Shown: positions 33,458 to 42,188, numbered from the stretch's first letter. The stretch: DNA of 64,000 nt from Candidatus Microgenomates bacterium (GCA_015485895.1 WFSR01000012.1:14291-78290), one strand, 5' to 3'. The notes: a model not told the origin generated them from the letters alone. Made by a program: numbers and translations.

Positions 33458-34517
33458 CATCGAGACAATTATTCTCATAATTTATCCTTTAGGTGCCTGG
33501 CTTAGCCTTCCGCTCTTACCCTGGCACGTTACACTTTTGGATGTCCTGGTTTTACTCTTTGTTGTTAAAAATGGACGAATTTTCTTTGGGAAAGAATTTG
33601 TACCTCTCTGGCTATTTAGCGCTGCACTTATATTTTCCTATATACGGTCTTTATGGCAGGTAGATTTTAATTTTACCTGGAGAGCTTTTTTATATTTAGG
33701 GAGAACCGTAGTTTACTATGCCTTTTTGGCCTATTTCTTGAATAAGCGAAACAATAGCTATAAAAGCGGAATCTTTTGGGTTACTTGGTGGCTAATGATC
33801 ATTGGCTTAAGCCAATATCTTTTAGTGCGCAACTTTTTAAGCTGGCAAGTTCTAGGGTGGGATCCCCACATTGATCGTCTGGTGGGCAACTGGTATGATC
33901 CAGGTTTTCTGGCTACTGCTTATCTACTATTATTGATTTTTTGGAACTCGTTTCTAAATTCTTTTGCTACATTTGGATTATGGCTAATTACCTGGCTTGC
34001 CCTTTTCTTGACTTACGCTAGATCTATTTGGATCTTAGCAGCAGGATGGCTACTAAGTCGGCGGAAACATATCGCCCTATATCTCTTGGTGCTTTTAGGA
34101 GGAACTTTCCTAATATTCCCACATAATACTAGCGAGGGAACAAAAATTTTACGAACAGCATCTATAAATGGACGATGGCGAAACGGGAAAGTGGCCTGGC
34201 AAATTTTTAAGCATCATCCTTTATTAGGTATAGGTTTTGACAACTTAGCTTCTTGGCGTTTACGCCAGGGTATAAATGTAGGCCATGCCAGCATGGGTTT
34301 TGAAAACAGTTTTCTCTTCCTATTAGCTACGGGGGGGTTAATTAGTTGTTTTGGCTATTTCATCTTTCTCTGGAACTTGATGAAGAGAATGACATTGCAA
34401 GGTCAACATCTAACGATTTTATGGCTGTTAAGTGGTCTTTTCAACAACACCCTTTTTTATCCTCTCCTTATCACTCTCTTGGCATTTTTGCTGGCAGCCA
34501 CTAAGGATGGTAGGTAA
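33450..34517 (+). CDS. O-antigen ligase/polymerase-like membrane protein
   Basis: A 355-residue polytopic protein with about ten hydrophobic helices. A large hydrophilic loop contains NGRWRNGKVAWQIFKHHPLL and GIGFDNL, matching the HPxxGxG region of the Wzy_C (O-antigen ligase, WaaL/Wzy) family. Such proteins transfer or polymerise lipid-linked glycan on the outer face of the membrane. With GT4 and GT2 genes upstream, it likely polymerises or attaches a surface polysaccharide. Its 3' end overlaps the next, convergent gene by 17 nt. Confidence 0.75.
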   Translation: MINIETIILIIYPLGAWLSLPLLPWHVTLLDVLVLLFVVKNGRIFFGKEFVPLWLFSAALIFSYIRSLWQVDFNFTWRAFLYLGRTVVYYAFLAYFLNKRNNSYKSGIFWVTWWLMIIGLSQYLLVRNFLSWQVLGWDPHIDRLVGNWYDPGFLATAYLLLLIFWNSFLNSFATFGLWLITWLALFLTYARSIWILAAGWLLSRRKHIALYLLVLLGGTFLIFPHNTSEGTKILRTASINGRWRNGKVAWQIFKHHPLLGIGFDNLASWRLRQGINVGHASMGFENSFLFLLATGGLISCFGYFIFLWNLMKRMTLQGQHLTILWLLSGLFNNTLFYPLLITLLAFLLAATKDGR

Positions 34518-35220
34518 TTACTATTGTTTTTTCAGTCATATTCCCGGCATTGTCTTCAGCGCGAATAATGAATTTATTATCACCACTAGCAAGCTCCATC
34601 TTGGTAGAAAAATGCCCTTCACTATCAACCAATACTAGATGATCGTTAATCGTAAGTTTGGCATTGGGTTCTGTTTTGCCTTGAATCTCAGCTGTCTCTT
34701 GATAGCTTACACTGGTAGCATTAGATGGTTTTTTAATTTCTAATTGCGGTGGCTGATTATCAAAAATAATTGTGTAAATTCCCGAGGTGTTACTTTTTTG
34801 TTGGTCTCTTTCGGCAATAGCCCAAAAACTATTCTTGCCCGGTTGCAAACCAATATGATCAAAGCAGAAAGACCCATGCTGGTCGCTCTTAGTAGTAGCC
34901 AATAATTTAGTGCCGCTATAAAGGGCAATAACACTGTTAGGATCAGCAAGACCATCCAGGGTTATAGTAGCACTATTAGTGGCCTCGGGAGAGTTAGTGA
35001 AACGAGGAGGAAGAGGGGCGATTATTTCTTTCGCAGGCGGAGTTTGTTTCTGCTGATCCCAAAAAGTAGCTAGCCGAATTAAAAACGGAATGCCGAAAAA
35101 GATAGAGAGGACCAGAAGGATTAGCGTTAAAATCCCTAGTAAGATTGCTCGTCGCGTGAACTGCTCGTTGGAAGAATAACGAGGTGCCATTTGCTTACTG
35201 GTTGTCTTAAATTTTCTCAT
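34501..35220 (-). CDS. Membrane-anchored protein with Ig-like domains
   Basis: A 239-residue protein with a basic N-terminus, a transmembrane helix (about 27-50), a proline-rich spacer (TPPAKEIIAPLPPRF), and two beta-rich Ig-like repeats (about 65-145 and 150-239). Repeated cues are DPNSVIALYSG / EPNAKLTINDH and GSFCFD / GHFSTKMEL, typical of bacterial Ig-like domains of adhesins and surface proteins. The second ends SGDNKFIIRAEDNAGN. No enzymatic motif. Possibly a surface or wall-binding protein. It ends convergently with the polymerase-like gene (17-nt overlap), 6 nt from tRNA-Thr upstream. Confidence 0.7.
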   Translation of the reverse strand: MRKFKTTSKQMAPRYSSNEQFTRRAILLGILTLILLVLSIFFGIPFLIRLATFWDQQKQTPPAKEIIAPLPPRFTNSPEATNSATITLDGLADPNSVIALYSGTKLLATTKSDQHGSFCFDHIGLQPGKNSFWAIAERDQQKSNTSGIYTIIFDNQPPQLEIKKPSNATSVSYQETAEIQGKTEPNAKLTINDHLVLVDSEGHFSTKMELASGDNKFIIRAEDNAGNMTEKTIVITYHP

Positions 35221-35226
35221 TACTAA

Positions 35227-35300
35227 GAGCTGGTAGGAGGAGTTGAACCTCCAACCTTTCCCTTACGAAGGGACTGCTCTGCCATTGAGCTATACCAGCT
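35227..35300 (-). tRNA. tRNA-Thr(CGU)
   Basis: Acceptor AGCTGGT/ACCAGCT; anticodon loop TTCGTAA gives CGU; T arm GGTTCAACTCC. The outer anticodon-stem pair is G-A rather than Watson-Crick. CCA not encoded. Confidence 0.92.
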
Positions 35301-35309
35301 AATCATAAG

Positions 35310-35380
35310 AGCGACCAGCGGGATTCGGACCCGCGTCTTCACCTTGGGAAGGTGATGTTGGGCCACTCAACTATGGTCGC
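35310..35380 (-). tRNA. tRNA-Gly(CCC)
   Basis: Acceptor GCGACCA/TGGTCGC; anticodon stem TCACC/GGTGA around TTCCCAA (CCC); T arm GGGTCCGAATCCC; discriminator U, as usual for Gly. It lies 9 nt upstream of tRNA-Thr and is probably cotranscribed with it. Confidence 0.93.
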
Positions 35381-35417
35381 ATAGTCTATTTTAGCCTAGC
35401 GTTGTTTTGATAGCAAA

Positions 35418-36017
35418 CTAATGGTGCGGGATTTTCAAAACTTGTCCCGGGTAAATGAGCCAAGGATTCTTAATTTGTGCCTTGTTAACTTTCCAGATAC
35501 GCGGCCAAGCAAACATATCACCATAAGCACGTAAGGCTATCAAGCTTAAAGAGTCGCCTTTTTGAACGGTATAGTGTGCCTGCTGACTGGGGATAATTTG
35601 CCCTCTAGTCAGAGTAGCACTTTGTTTCGGTAACTTTATTTGCGGAATTAATAATTTCTGCCCACTATAGAGTAAATTGGGGTTGCTCAATTTGTTGGCT
35701 CTGGCGATAACTACCCATTGATAACCTGAATGATAATAATTACTGGCTATTTTCCAGAGATAATCACCTGGTTTGACAACATAGTACTTCTGCTTTTGAT
35801 TATTTTGTTCAGCTGTTTCTTTAGGCGTAGGTGTTACCTGTTGACCCTGATGACTTATTTTCCCTAAGGGGTGCTTTTGGTAATAATAGTAAAAATAACG
35901 CCCCCCAAGAATACCAATTACCAAAACGACAAAGATGCCTAAAAAGAAACTAACCGTAGGCTCAGCGTGATGCAATTTTTTGAGAATATTTGTTTTGCCT
36001 TCTTTTTTTTGGGTCAC
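35418..36017 (-). CDS. Membrane-anchored protein with two LysM domains
   Basis: A 199-residue protein: basic N-terminus, one transmembrane helix (about 22-44), a short linker, then two LysM modules. The first is YVVKPGDYLWKIASNYY to LYSGQKLLIP (about 78-127), the second YTVQKGDSLSLIALRAYG to YPGQVLKIP (about 148-197). LysM binds GlcNAc-containing glycans such as peptidoglycan, so this likely tethers membrane and wall. GTG start at 36017 follows a perfect ribosome-binding site, AAAGGAGGTG, unusual here. No enzymatic domain. Confidence 0.87.
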   Translation of the reverse strand: MTQKKEGKTNILKKLHHAEPTVSFFLGIFVVLVIGILGGRYFYYYYQKHPLGKISHQGQQVTPTPKETAEQNNQKQKYYVVKPGDYLWKIASNYYHSGYQWVVIARANKLSNPNLLYSGQKLLIPQIKLPKQSATLTRGQIIPSQQAHYTVQKGDSLSLIALRAYGDMFAWPRIWKVNKAQIKNPWLIYPGQVLKIPHH

Positions 36018-36024
36018 TTTTATT

Positions 36025-36034
36025 CACCTCCTTT
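36025..36034 (-). promoter_or_regulatory. Consensus Shine-Dalgarno of the LysM gene
   Basis: On the minus strand AAAGGAGGTG, a full anti-SD match, lies 7 nt before the GTG start at 36017. It confirms that a canonical anti-SD 16S tail is used in this organism despite the many leaderless starts. Confidence 0.8.
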
Positions 36035-36065
36035 CTCTAAAGTGGGCAGGTAGTAAGAGTAAAAG

Positions 36066-36140
36066 CGGGGCCAACGGGACTCGAACCCGCAACCTTCCGC
36101 GTGACAGGCGGATGCTCTAACCAAATTGAGCTACAGCCCC
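36066..36140 (-). tRNA. tRNA-Asp(GUC)
   Basis: Acceptor GGGGCTG/TGGCCCC with two G-U pairs; anticodon stem TCCGC/GCGGA around CTGTCAC (GUC); discriminator G, the Asp identity base. CCA not encoded. Confidence 0.95.
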
Positions 36141-36207
36141 TTACTATTAAGTAAGCCATATGTTATATGGCAATCAACTTATAAGTTATCATAACAAATA
36201 ACCTCAG

Positions 36208-36236
36208 TTGAATCAATATAAAAAAGATTTTATATT
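36208..36236 (+). promoter_or_regulatory. Predicted polX promoter
   Basis: TTGAAT (36208-36213), a 17-nt spacer and TATATT (36231-36236). Transcription would start about 12 nt before ATG 36255, leaving a very short leader. Confidence 0.55.
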
Positions 36237-36254
36237 AAAAGTATCCATAAAGAT

Positions 36255-38078
36255 ATGGCTAAAAAGATTTGGGAGAATCAGGAGGTAGCTGATTTATTAC
36301 GGGCAGTGGCCGCTGCTTACGAAATAAAAGGAGCTAATCGGTTTCGGGTAGCAGCTTATCGGCAAGCTGCTACATCAATAGAACACTTAACGAGCGAGAT
36401 ACAAGATCTTTGGGAAAATAACCAAATAACGCAAATTCCAGGAGTAGGCGCGAGCATTGCCCGACATTTAAATGAGCTTATGAAAACTGGCAAATCTCAG
36501 CACTTTCAAAAAGTGTTGGCTGGCATTCCGCCTGCCGTCTTTGAATTATTAAAAATTACCGGAATTGGTCCTAAAACGGCTTTTCGTCTCTGCCAGGCCC
36601 TAAAAATATGGAGCAAAAAAGACGCTCTTCAAAGGGTGGCTAACGCCGCAAAGAGGGGTAAAATACGCCAGCTGTCTGGTTTTGGCGCCCAATCAGAAAA
36701 CAAGATTTTAGAAGCTATTGCTAACAGTCGTTTAAAGAAAAAAGAGCGCCGGCGAATGCTTCTAGCGTTAGCTGATAATTTGGCCAAAGACGTTGAAAAG
36801 TATCTCCGCCAAAGCCCACTAGTCTTAGAAGTAAAAGTTCTAGGAAGTCTCCGCCGCCGATGCGCTACGGTGGGTGATCTAGATATGGCTGTCAAAACAC
36901 GACACTATAAGCAAGCTTTAGAGTATTTTCTCAATTTTCCTAAGGTGAAAAAGATTTTAAATCAGGGTGAGAAAAAAACAAGCGTGGTGCTTTCTAATGG
37001 GGTGCAAATAGACGTTCGTTTTCAAGCTCCCGATACATGGGGCTCTATGCTTCAATATTTCACCGGGTCCAAGCAGCATAATATCCATTTACGAGAGATG
37101 GAACGTGAAAAGGGATTTAGCCTCTCCGAATACGGGATTCGTTCCCTTAAAACTAAAAAGTTAGTAAAAACAAGAACTGAAAGGATATTCTATAATTTTC
37201 TTGGCCTTGACTATATCCCTCCTGAATTACGCGAAGATCAAGGAGAGATAGAAGCAGCTATTAATCATACTTTACCTAAATTAGTGAAGCGAGCTGACAT
37301 TCGCGGTGATCTTCATCTCCATTCTAACTTTCCTATTGAAACTAGTCATGATCTTGGTAAGGATAACTTTTCTACTATGATAAAAAAAGCGGCCAGCTTG
37401 GGATATGAATATTTGGGCTTTAGTGAGCATAATCCTTCTCAGAGAGGCCATACTCCTGATGATGTTTTTGCCCTTTTGAAGGAAAAAAGACACGAGATTG
37501 ATCAAATTAATAGGCAATTATCACAAAAATTGCACGTTATAGCTTTAAATAGCCTAGAAATAGATATAAAACCAAATGGGGAACTAGCTATTCCTGAAAA
37601 AGCCTTAGAACTTTTAGATTATGCAATCATAGCCGTTCATTCGGAATTTACTCTTTCTTCGAAGAGAATGACCACTAGAATCCTGAGAGCTCTAAAATAT
37701 CCTAAGGTGCGCATTTTGGCCCATCCGACGGGAAGGAAAATTTATCAGCGTGATGGCTATGATGTAGATTGGAACAAAATTTTTGCCTTTTGCCGAGAAC
37801 ATAATATTGCTCTGGAAATTAACTCATGGCCTGAGCGCCTAGATCTTCCCGACATTTTGGTAAGGGAAGCTGTTGAAGCAGATGTGCCTTTAGTAATTGA
37901 TACTGACTCCCACGCTGTTGAGCACATGGACCTTATGGAATATGGCCTTGATGTCGCCCGCCGTGGATGGGCGGAGAAAAAAAATATTATCAACACATTA
38001 CCATTAAGAAAACTAGAGAAGTTGTGGAATCTAAATAGGTGCGCCCGGAGGGATTCGAACCCCCGACCCTCTGCTTAA
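36255..38078 (+). CDS. polX: DNA polymerase X with PHP domain
   Basis: Family X polymerase/3'-5' exonuclease used in base-excision and end repair, 607 residues. N-terminal 8-kDa and HhH region (IPGVGASIARHL, ITGIGPKTAFRL), the polymerase palm with GSLRRRCATVGDLDMAV (D208, D210) and VQIDVRF (D253), then a C-terminal PHP domain with DLHLHSNF, FSEHNPS, LEIDI, VHSEF, HPTG and DTDSHAVEHMD. The reading frame runs 39 nt into the antisense of tRNA-Lys, so the last 12 or so residues (RCARRDSNPRPSA-like) are tRNA-derived. Confidence 0.94.
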   Translation: MAKKIWENQEVADLLRAVAAAYEIKGANRFRVAAYRQAATSIEHLTSEIQDLWENNQITQIPGVGASIARHLNELMKTGKSQHFQKVLAGIPPAVFELLKITGIGPKTAFRLCQALKIWSKKDALQRVANAAKRGKIRQLSGFGAQSENKILEAIANSRLKKKERRRMLLALADNLAKDVEKYLRQSPLVLEVKVLGSLRRRCATVGDLDMAVKTRHYKQALEYFLNFPKVKKILNQGEKKTSVVLSNGVQIDVRFQAPDTWGSMLQYFTGSKQHNIHLREMEREKGFSLSEYGIRSLKTKKLVKTRTERIFYNFLGLDYIPPELREDQGEIEAAINHTLPKLVKRADIRGDLHLHSNFPIETSHDLGKDNFSTMIKKAASLGYEYLGFSEHNPSQRGHTPDDVFALLKEKRHEIDQINRQLSQKLHVIALNSLEIDIKPNGELAIPEKALELLDYAIIAVHSEFTLSSKRMTTRILRALKYPKVRILAHPTGRKIYQRDGYDVDWNKIFAFCREHNIALEINSWPERLDLPDILVREAVEADVPLVIDTDSHAVEHMDLMEYGLDVARRGWAEKKNIINTLPLRKLEKLWNLNRCARRDSNPRPSA

Positions 38079-38112
38079 AAGGCAGGTGCTCTGCCAGCTG
38101 AGCTACGGGCGC
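38040..38112 (-). tRNA. tRNA-Lys(UUU)
   Basis: Acceptor GCGCCCG/CGGGCGC; anticodon loop CTTTTAA (UUU); T arm GGTTCGAATCC; discriminator A. Its 3' half overlaps the end of polX on the other strand by 39 nt. Confidence 0.95.
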
Positions 38113-38286
38113 AGCGACTTATTATATCACTCTAGATCCCGATTGTACCAGCAATCTACCATTCGCTGAAGACCCAGCCCTTCACTCAAAAGCGAGGTAT
38201 AAATTAATCTTAGTCAAATAAGATTCTCTTTTAAGCCGATTTTTGATTGGGTAGGACTTGCGTAACAGGTCATTTTCTTCTCGTGA

Positions 38287-38320
38287 TAAAATGTAGTAAG
38301 ATAGAAAGGGAAAGGGGGTG
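38287..38320 (+). promoter_or_regulatory. Promoter -10 and Shine-Dalgarno of the EF-Tu-like/holA/ppsA operon
   Basis: An extended -10, TGATAAAAT (TAAAAT 38287-38292), is followed by a leader of about 28 nt carrying AAAGGGGGTG (38311-38320) 6 nt before ATG 38327. The 214-nt gap upstream, from tRNA-Lys, shows nothing else recognisable. Confidence 0.55.
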
Positions 38321-38326
38321 ATATAA

Positions 38327-38584
38327 ATGAGCGATGTTTTAATTGGGAAAATCACCCATTATTTTGACAAGATTGGTGTTGCCGTAGTAGAAATAACAGA
38401 TAATGCTCTAAAGGTTGGTGACAAGATAAAAATAAAAGGGCACAATCAAGAGTTTGAGCAAGAGGTTGTCTCGATGCAGGTTGAACATAAAAATATAAAG
38501 CAAGCGGCCAAGGGGGATATTGTTGGCTTGAAAATAAATCAACCAGCCAAAGAAGGCGATGAAATATTTAAGGTAGAAGAATGA
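38327..38584 (+). CDS. EF-Tu domain-2-like mini-protein
   Basis: An 85-residue beta-barrel protein resembling domain 2 of translational GTPases: GKITHYFDKIGVAVVEI, then KVGDKIKIKG, QEVVSMQVEHKNIKQAAKGD and VGLKINQPAKEGDEIFKVEE. It has no GTPase domain. Similar stand-alone proteins are annotated as translation-elongation-factor-like; their function is unknown. It has one of the few strong ribosome-binding sites, suggesting high expression, and it overlaps the holA-like gene by 4 nt. Confidence 0.8.
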   Translation: MSDVLIGKITHYFDKIGVAVVEITDNALKVGDKIKIKGHNQEFEQEVVSMQVEHKNIKQAAKGDIVGLKINQPAKEGDEIFKVEE

Positions 38585-39282
38585 TTTATTTAGTCCATGG
38601 CGAGAACATTGCTGATGTGGAACGGCAGGTAGTGGCATTACGTCAGAAGGTTAATCGACCAAGAGTAATAAGATATGACGGGCGCAAATTTAACCGAGAT
38701 GTTTGGCAAACTTTTTACCAGCAAACTAGTCTTTTCTTAGAAGCAAAACCTCTCCTTATAATCGGAAATTCTCAAGCAATTCATCTTGATACTTGGCAGC
38801 ATTTCTTTCACGATTTTACTCCAGGCGATATTGGCAATATTGATATCATTTTTGTCAGCTATCAGCAATTACGAAATATAAAAGTTTTGTCATATTTCCC
38901 TAGAGAAAATGTTTTCCTTTGTCGGCCAGCAATAACTATCTTTAGCCTTTTGGAAAGTATTGGAAACCCCCCGACTAACCCTTTGCGTTTCCTAAGTCAA
39001 CTATTTTTGAAAATGCCTCCTCAGCTAATTATCTACTGGCTAAAACGTTATTTCCACGAACTTTATTGGCTAAATTACGGTCAAACGCAAAAAGCAGGCT
39101 GGCAATTGAATAAACAGCGGCAACACCTAAACAAATTAGGCTGGCGACGAGTTAGATTTTGGTATCGTTCTTTACTCTGGTTAGATTATCAGCAGAAAAC
39201 TGGCCATTTGCCAGAAGGGTTAGAAATTGCTCTTGTTAATCTCTTTTTAAGAGATTATTATGAGAATAATGGGAAAGAATAA
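38581..39282 (+). CDS. holA: Probable DNA polymerase III delta subunit (HolA-like)
   Basis: A 233-residue protein. It starts MIYLVHGENIADVERQV, like the HolA opening that reads GeD.., and continues with an AAA+-like segment (FLEAKPLLIIGNSQAI, IDIIFVSYQQLRNI) and a helical C-terminal domain with TGHLPEGLEIALVNLFLR. Delta opens the sliding clamp within the clamp loader. No Walker A is expected in delta and none is seen. It is about 100 residues shorter than E. coli HolA and the match is weak, so the call is moderate. It overlaps both neighbours. Confidence 0.55.
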   Translation: MIYLVHGENIADVERQVVALRQKVNRPRVIRYDGRKFNRDVWQTFYQQTSLFLEAKPLLIIGNSQAIHLDTWQHFFHDFTPGDIGNIDIIFVSYQQLRNIKVLSYFPRENVFLCRPAITIFSLLESIGNPPTNPLRFLSQLFLKMPPQLIIYWLKRYFHELYWLNYGQTQKAGWQLNKQRQHLNKLGWRRVRFWYRSLLWLDYQQKTGHLPEGLEIALVNLFLRDYYENNGKE

Positions 39283-41527
39283 GTGGATTCTTTGGTTTCG
39301 GGATGTTGGCAAGGAAGATGTAAGGTTGGCGGGGGGTAAAGGAGCAAATTTAGGTGAGATGTATAATGCTGGCATTCCTGTCCCCCGGGGCTTTATTGTC
39401 AGTACCCAGGCATATTTTGACTTCCTACGGGAAAATAATCTGAAAAAACGTATCAAAGAAATTTTGAGCAGAATTAATATTGATAATCCCCAAGAATTAA
39501 GCAATGCCAGTCAAGCAATAAAGGAATTAATTTCAAAAGCGCCCATTGATCCACAGTTAGCACAAGGAATAATGAAAGCTTACAATAAATTAGGGGCATT
39601 AGGAGGGCTAAAGCAGCCTTACGTAGCTGTTCGCTCATCTGCCACAACGGAGGACCTTCCTAACGCATCCTTTGCTGGTCAACAAGAAACATATTTGAAT
39701 GTCCATGGTGAGCATCAGGTGGTTAGCAAGGTACAAGCATGTTGGGCCTCTCTTTTTACTCCAAGAGCTATCTTTTACCGCCAAAAACAACACTTTGACC
39801 ATTTCCGGTTGGGTATCGCCGTCCCGATCCAGAGAATGGTCCAATCAGATATTTCCGGGGTAATGTTTACTGTAAATCCAGTTACTAATGATAAAAGTAC
39901 CCTGGTAATTGAAGCTATTTGGGGCTTGGGAGAATTAATTGTTCAAGGTGAAGTCACCCCCGACCACTATGAGGTTGATAAAACGACATTAGAGGTAAAG
40001 AAAATTGTAGTTAATAAGCAACGAGTGGAGTTAATTAGAAGAAATGGGAAGAATTATCGTCAGCAAATAACCGGAAAACAGCAAGAAAAGCAAAAGCTCA
40101 ACCCCCTTCAAATTATTAAGCTAGCAAAATTAGGATTACATCTCCAAGAACATTATTATTTTCCTCAAGACAGTGAATGGGCTATCGAGAAGAATCATAT
40201 TTATATTGTTCAAACTAGACCTATTACAACCTTAAACAAGGGGCAAAAAAAGAAAAGGGAAATTAGGAAAGCGAAGTTAGTTTTAACGGGCGAAAGTGCC
40301 TCACCGGGACAAGGAGAGGGACCGGTGCGGATTATACGATCTCCTAAGGAAATAAGTAAAATAAAGAAAGGGGATGTTTTAGTAACCCCAATGACCACTC
40401 CAGATTTCGTTCCGGCGATGAAGAAAGCCGTGGCTATTGTTACTGACCAGGGTGGGCAGACTTCACATGCAGCTATTGTTTCCCGTGAGCTTTCTGTGCC
40501 TTGTGTAGTCGGCACTCGGCAAGCAACTAAAACCCTGAAGGATGGGGACATTATCTTGGTCGATGGGAGTAGAGGACTCGTATACCAGGGAGGTAAACCC
40601 ATTCACCAAAGACAACAACGAAAGGCGATAGAGAATACTCAATTGAAAACAGCTACCAAACTTTATGTCAACTTGGCTGAACCAGAATTGGCGTCGGAGG
40701 TGGCTAAAATGGATGTTGATGGAGTAGGATTATTACGGGCTGAGTTTATGATTGCTGGCATTGGCATCCATCCCCGAGAACTTTTGCAAGAGAAACGGCA
40801 AGAATTTTTTATTCAAACTTTAGCTGGAGATTTAGAAAAATTCTGCAGAGCCTTTGCTCCACGTCCAGTTGTCTACCGAGCTACAGATTTTAAAACCAAT
40901 GAGTACCGCCATTTAAAAGGGGGAGAAAAGTTTGAACCAGAGGAGGAAAACCCCCTCTTGGGCTTTCGGGGAGCTATGCGCTATATTAATGATCCAGAAA
41001 CATTCGCTTTAGAATTAGAAGCTATTAAAAGAGTACGGAGCAAATATAAGAATCTTTGGTTGATGATCCCTTTCGTTCGCAGTCCTTACGAATTACGGCA
41101 GATAAAACGCATTCTGGCAAATGTAGGCCTGCCGCGATCATCTAGCTTTAAATTATGGATTATGGTTGAAATTCCAGCTACAGTTATTAAAATTAATGAT
41201 TTTCTTAAGGAAGGCATTGACGGCGTTTCAATTGGCAGCAATGATTTGACTATGCTTCTCCTTGGTCTCGATCGCGACAATAGCCGCGTAGCTTGGGAAT
41301 TTAATGATCGCGATAAATCTGTTCTTTGGGCAATTAAAAGAGTAATTAAAGCCACTACTGCTATGGGAGTAACCAGCTCTATTTGTGGGCAAGCGCCAAG
41401 TAATTATCCAAAATTAGTGAGAAAGTTGGTTAAGTGGGGTATTACCAGTATCTCTGTAAATCCCGACGTAATCGATAAATCTAGAGAAATTATCTTCCAG
41501 GCGGAAAAGGAACTTATTTCTTCTTAG
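39269..41527 (+). CDS. ppsA: Phosphoenolpyruvate synthase
   Basis: Catalyses pyruvate + ATP to PEP + AMP + Pi, about 752 residues. N-terminal ATP-grasp domain: LAGGKGANLGEMYNAGIPVP, VRSSATTEDLPNASFAGQQE. Central phosphohistidine domain: TDQGGQTSHAAIVSREL with H400. C-terminal PEP/pyruvate TIM barrel: GVSIGSNDLTMLLLGLDRD and the catalytic Cys in SSICGQAPSN. ATG 39269 gives the usual family start MGKNKWILWF; ATG 39260 is possible. It overlaps the holA-like gene and, at its end, the convergent mutase-like gene by 14 nt. It may supply PEP for MurA. Confidence 0.93.
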   Translation: MGKNKWILWFRDVGKEDVRLAGGKGANLGEMYNAGIPVPRGFIVSTQAYFDFLRENNLKKRIKEILSRINIDNPQELSNASQAIKELISKAPIDPQLAQGIMKAYNKLGALGGLKQPYVAVRSSATTEDLPNASFAGQQETYLNVHGEHQVVSKVQACWASLFTPRAIFYRQKQHFDHFRLGIAVPIQRMVQSDISGVMFTVNPVTNDKSTLVIEAIWGLGELIVQGEVTPDHYEVDKTTLEVKKIVVNKQRVELIRRNGKNYRQQITGKQQEKQKLNPLQIIKLAKLGLHLQEHYYFPQDSEWAIEKNHIYIVQTRPITTLNKGQKKKREIRKAKLVLTGESASPGQGEGPVRIIRSPKEISKIKKGDVLVTPMTTPDFVPAMKKAVAIVTDQGGQTSHAAIVSRELSVPCVVGTRQATKTLKDGDIILVDGSRGLVYQGGKPIHQRQQRKAIENTQLKTATKLYVNLAEPELASEVAKMDVDGVGLLRAEFMIAGIGIHPRELLQEKRQEFFIQTLAGDLEKFCRAFAPRPVVYRATDFKTNEYRHLKGGEKFEPEEENPLLGFRGAMRYINDPETFALELEAIKRVRSKYKNLWLMIPFVRSPYELRQIKRILANVGLPRSSSFKLWIMVEIPATVIKINDFLKEGIDGVSIGSNDLTMLLLGLDRDNSRVAWEFNDRDKSVLWAIKRVIKATTAMGVTSSICGQAPSNYPKLVRKLVKWGITSISVNPDVIDKSREIIFQAEKELISS

Positions 41528-42188
41528 TCACGGGAATGGAATACACAGCGTAATCAGCATAACGGTTTTCTAAGGTTAACATCTTTGAAAGTGGTAGCTT
41601 TTCGTAAAACTGACGGATTAGGCGCATAGTATTATTGGTACAACACACTAAAACATTCCTTTGCTTTTCTTTTAGGAAACGTTTAAGCCAATGGCAGAAT
41701 GGCCAAACTCTTTGTTTTACCGTTTTAAGACTTTCTCCGCCGGGAGGAGGGAAGTCATAGGAACGACGATAAAGAACGGCTAGGTGGGGCTTTTGCTTCA
41801 TTAATTTTCGTTTGCTGGTTCCTGTTAATTGTCCGTAATCCCTTTCAAGAAGGCGTTTTTCTTTAAGCAAAGGAGTTTGAGGATGGCTGTAGCAAAGAGG
41901 CGATGCCGTTTCTAAACAACGTTTTAGAGGGGAAATGATAAAAAGGTCAAAATGCTTATTTTTTAAGCGTTGCGCTAGGTGCAAAGCTTGTTGCTTTCCT
42001 TCGGGGGTAAGATTGCTATTACGGCGCCCGGAGAATATCCGGCGAATGTTATCATATGTTTGGGCATGGCGGCAGAGATAAAGATGTGAGTAACCAGGCT
42101 TTTCATTTTTAGGCAGAGGTTTTGCTTGCCCTGGATGCTCAAGTGACGCTAAAGCCGCCTTTTTTAAAACAGAAAAAGGAACAGTCAT
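41514..42188 (-). CDS. Histidine phosphatase / phosphoglycerate-mutase-like protein, second His missing
   Basis: A 224-residue protein of the histidine phosphatase superfamily. The phosphorylated His is in LCRHAQTYDN; other family parts are SGRRNSNLTPEGKQQALHLA, SPLKRCLETA and LERDYGQLTG. The second catalytic His, normally in a HGNTxR motif, is replaced: VCCTNNTMRLI has Thr at that position and Asn at the following Gly. It may be impaired, or use a different acid, or have a binding role. The N-terminal 30 residues are an extension. Overlaps rsmI by 4 nt and ends convergently with ppsA. Confidence 0.8.
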   Translation of the reverse strand: MTVPFSVLKKAALASLEHPGQAKPLPKNEKPGYSHLYLCRHAQTYDNIRRIFSGRRNSNLTPEGKQQALHLAQRLKNKHFDLFIISPLKRCLETASPLCYSHPQTPLLKEKRLLERDYGQLTGTSKRKLMKQKPHLAVLYRRSYDFPPPGGESLKTVKQRVWPFCHWLKRFLKEKQRNVLVCCTNNTMRLIRQFYEKLPLSKMLTLENRYADYAVYSIPVTKKK

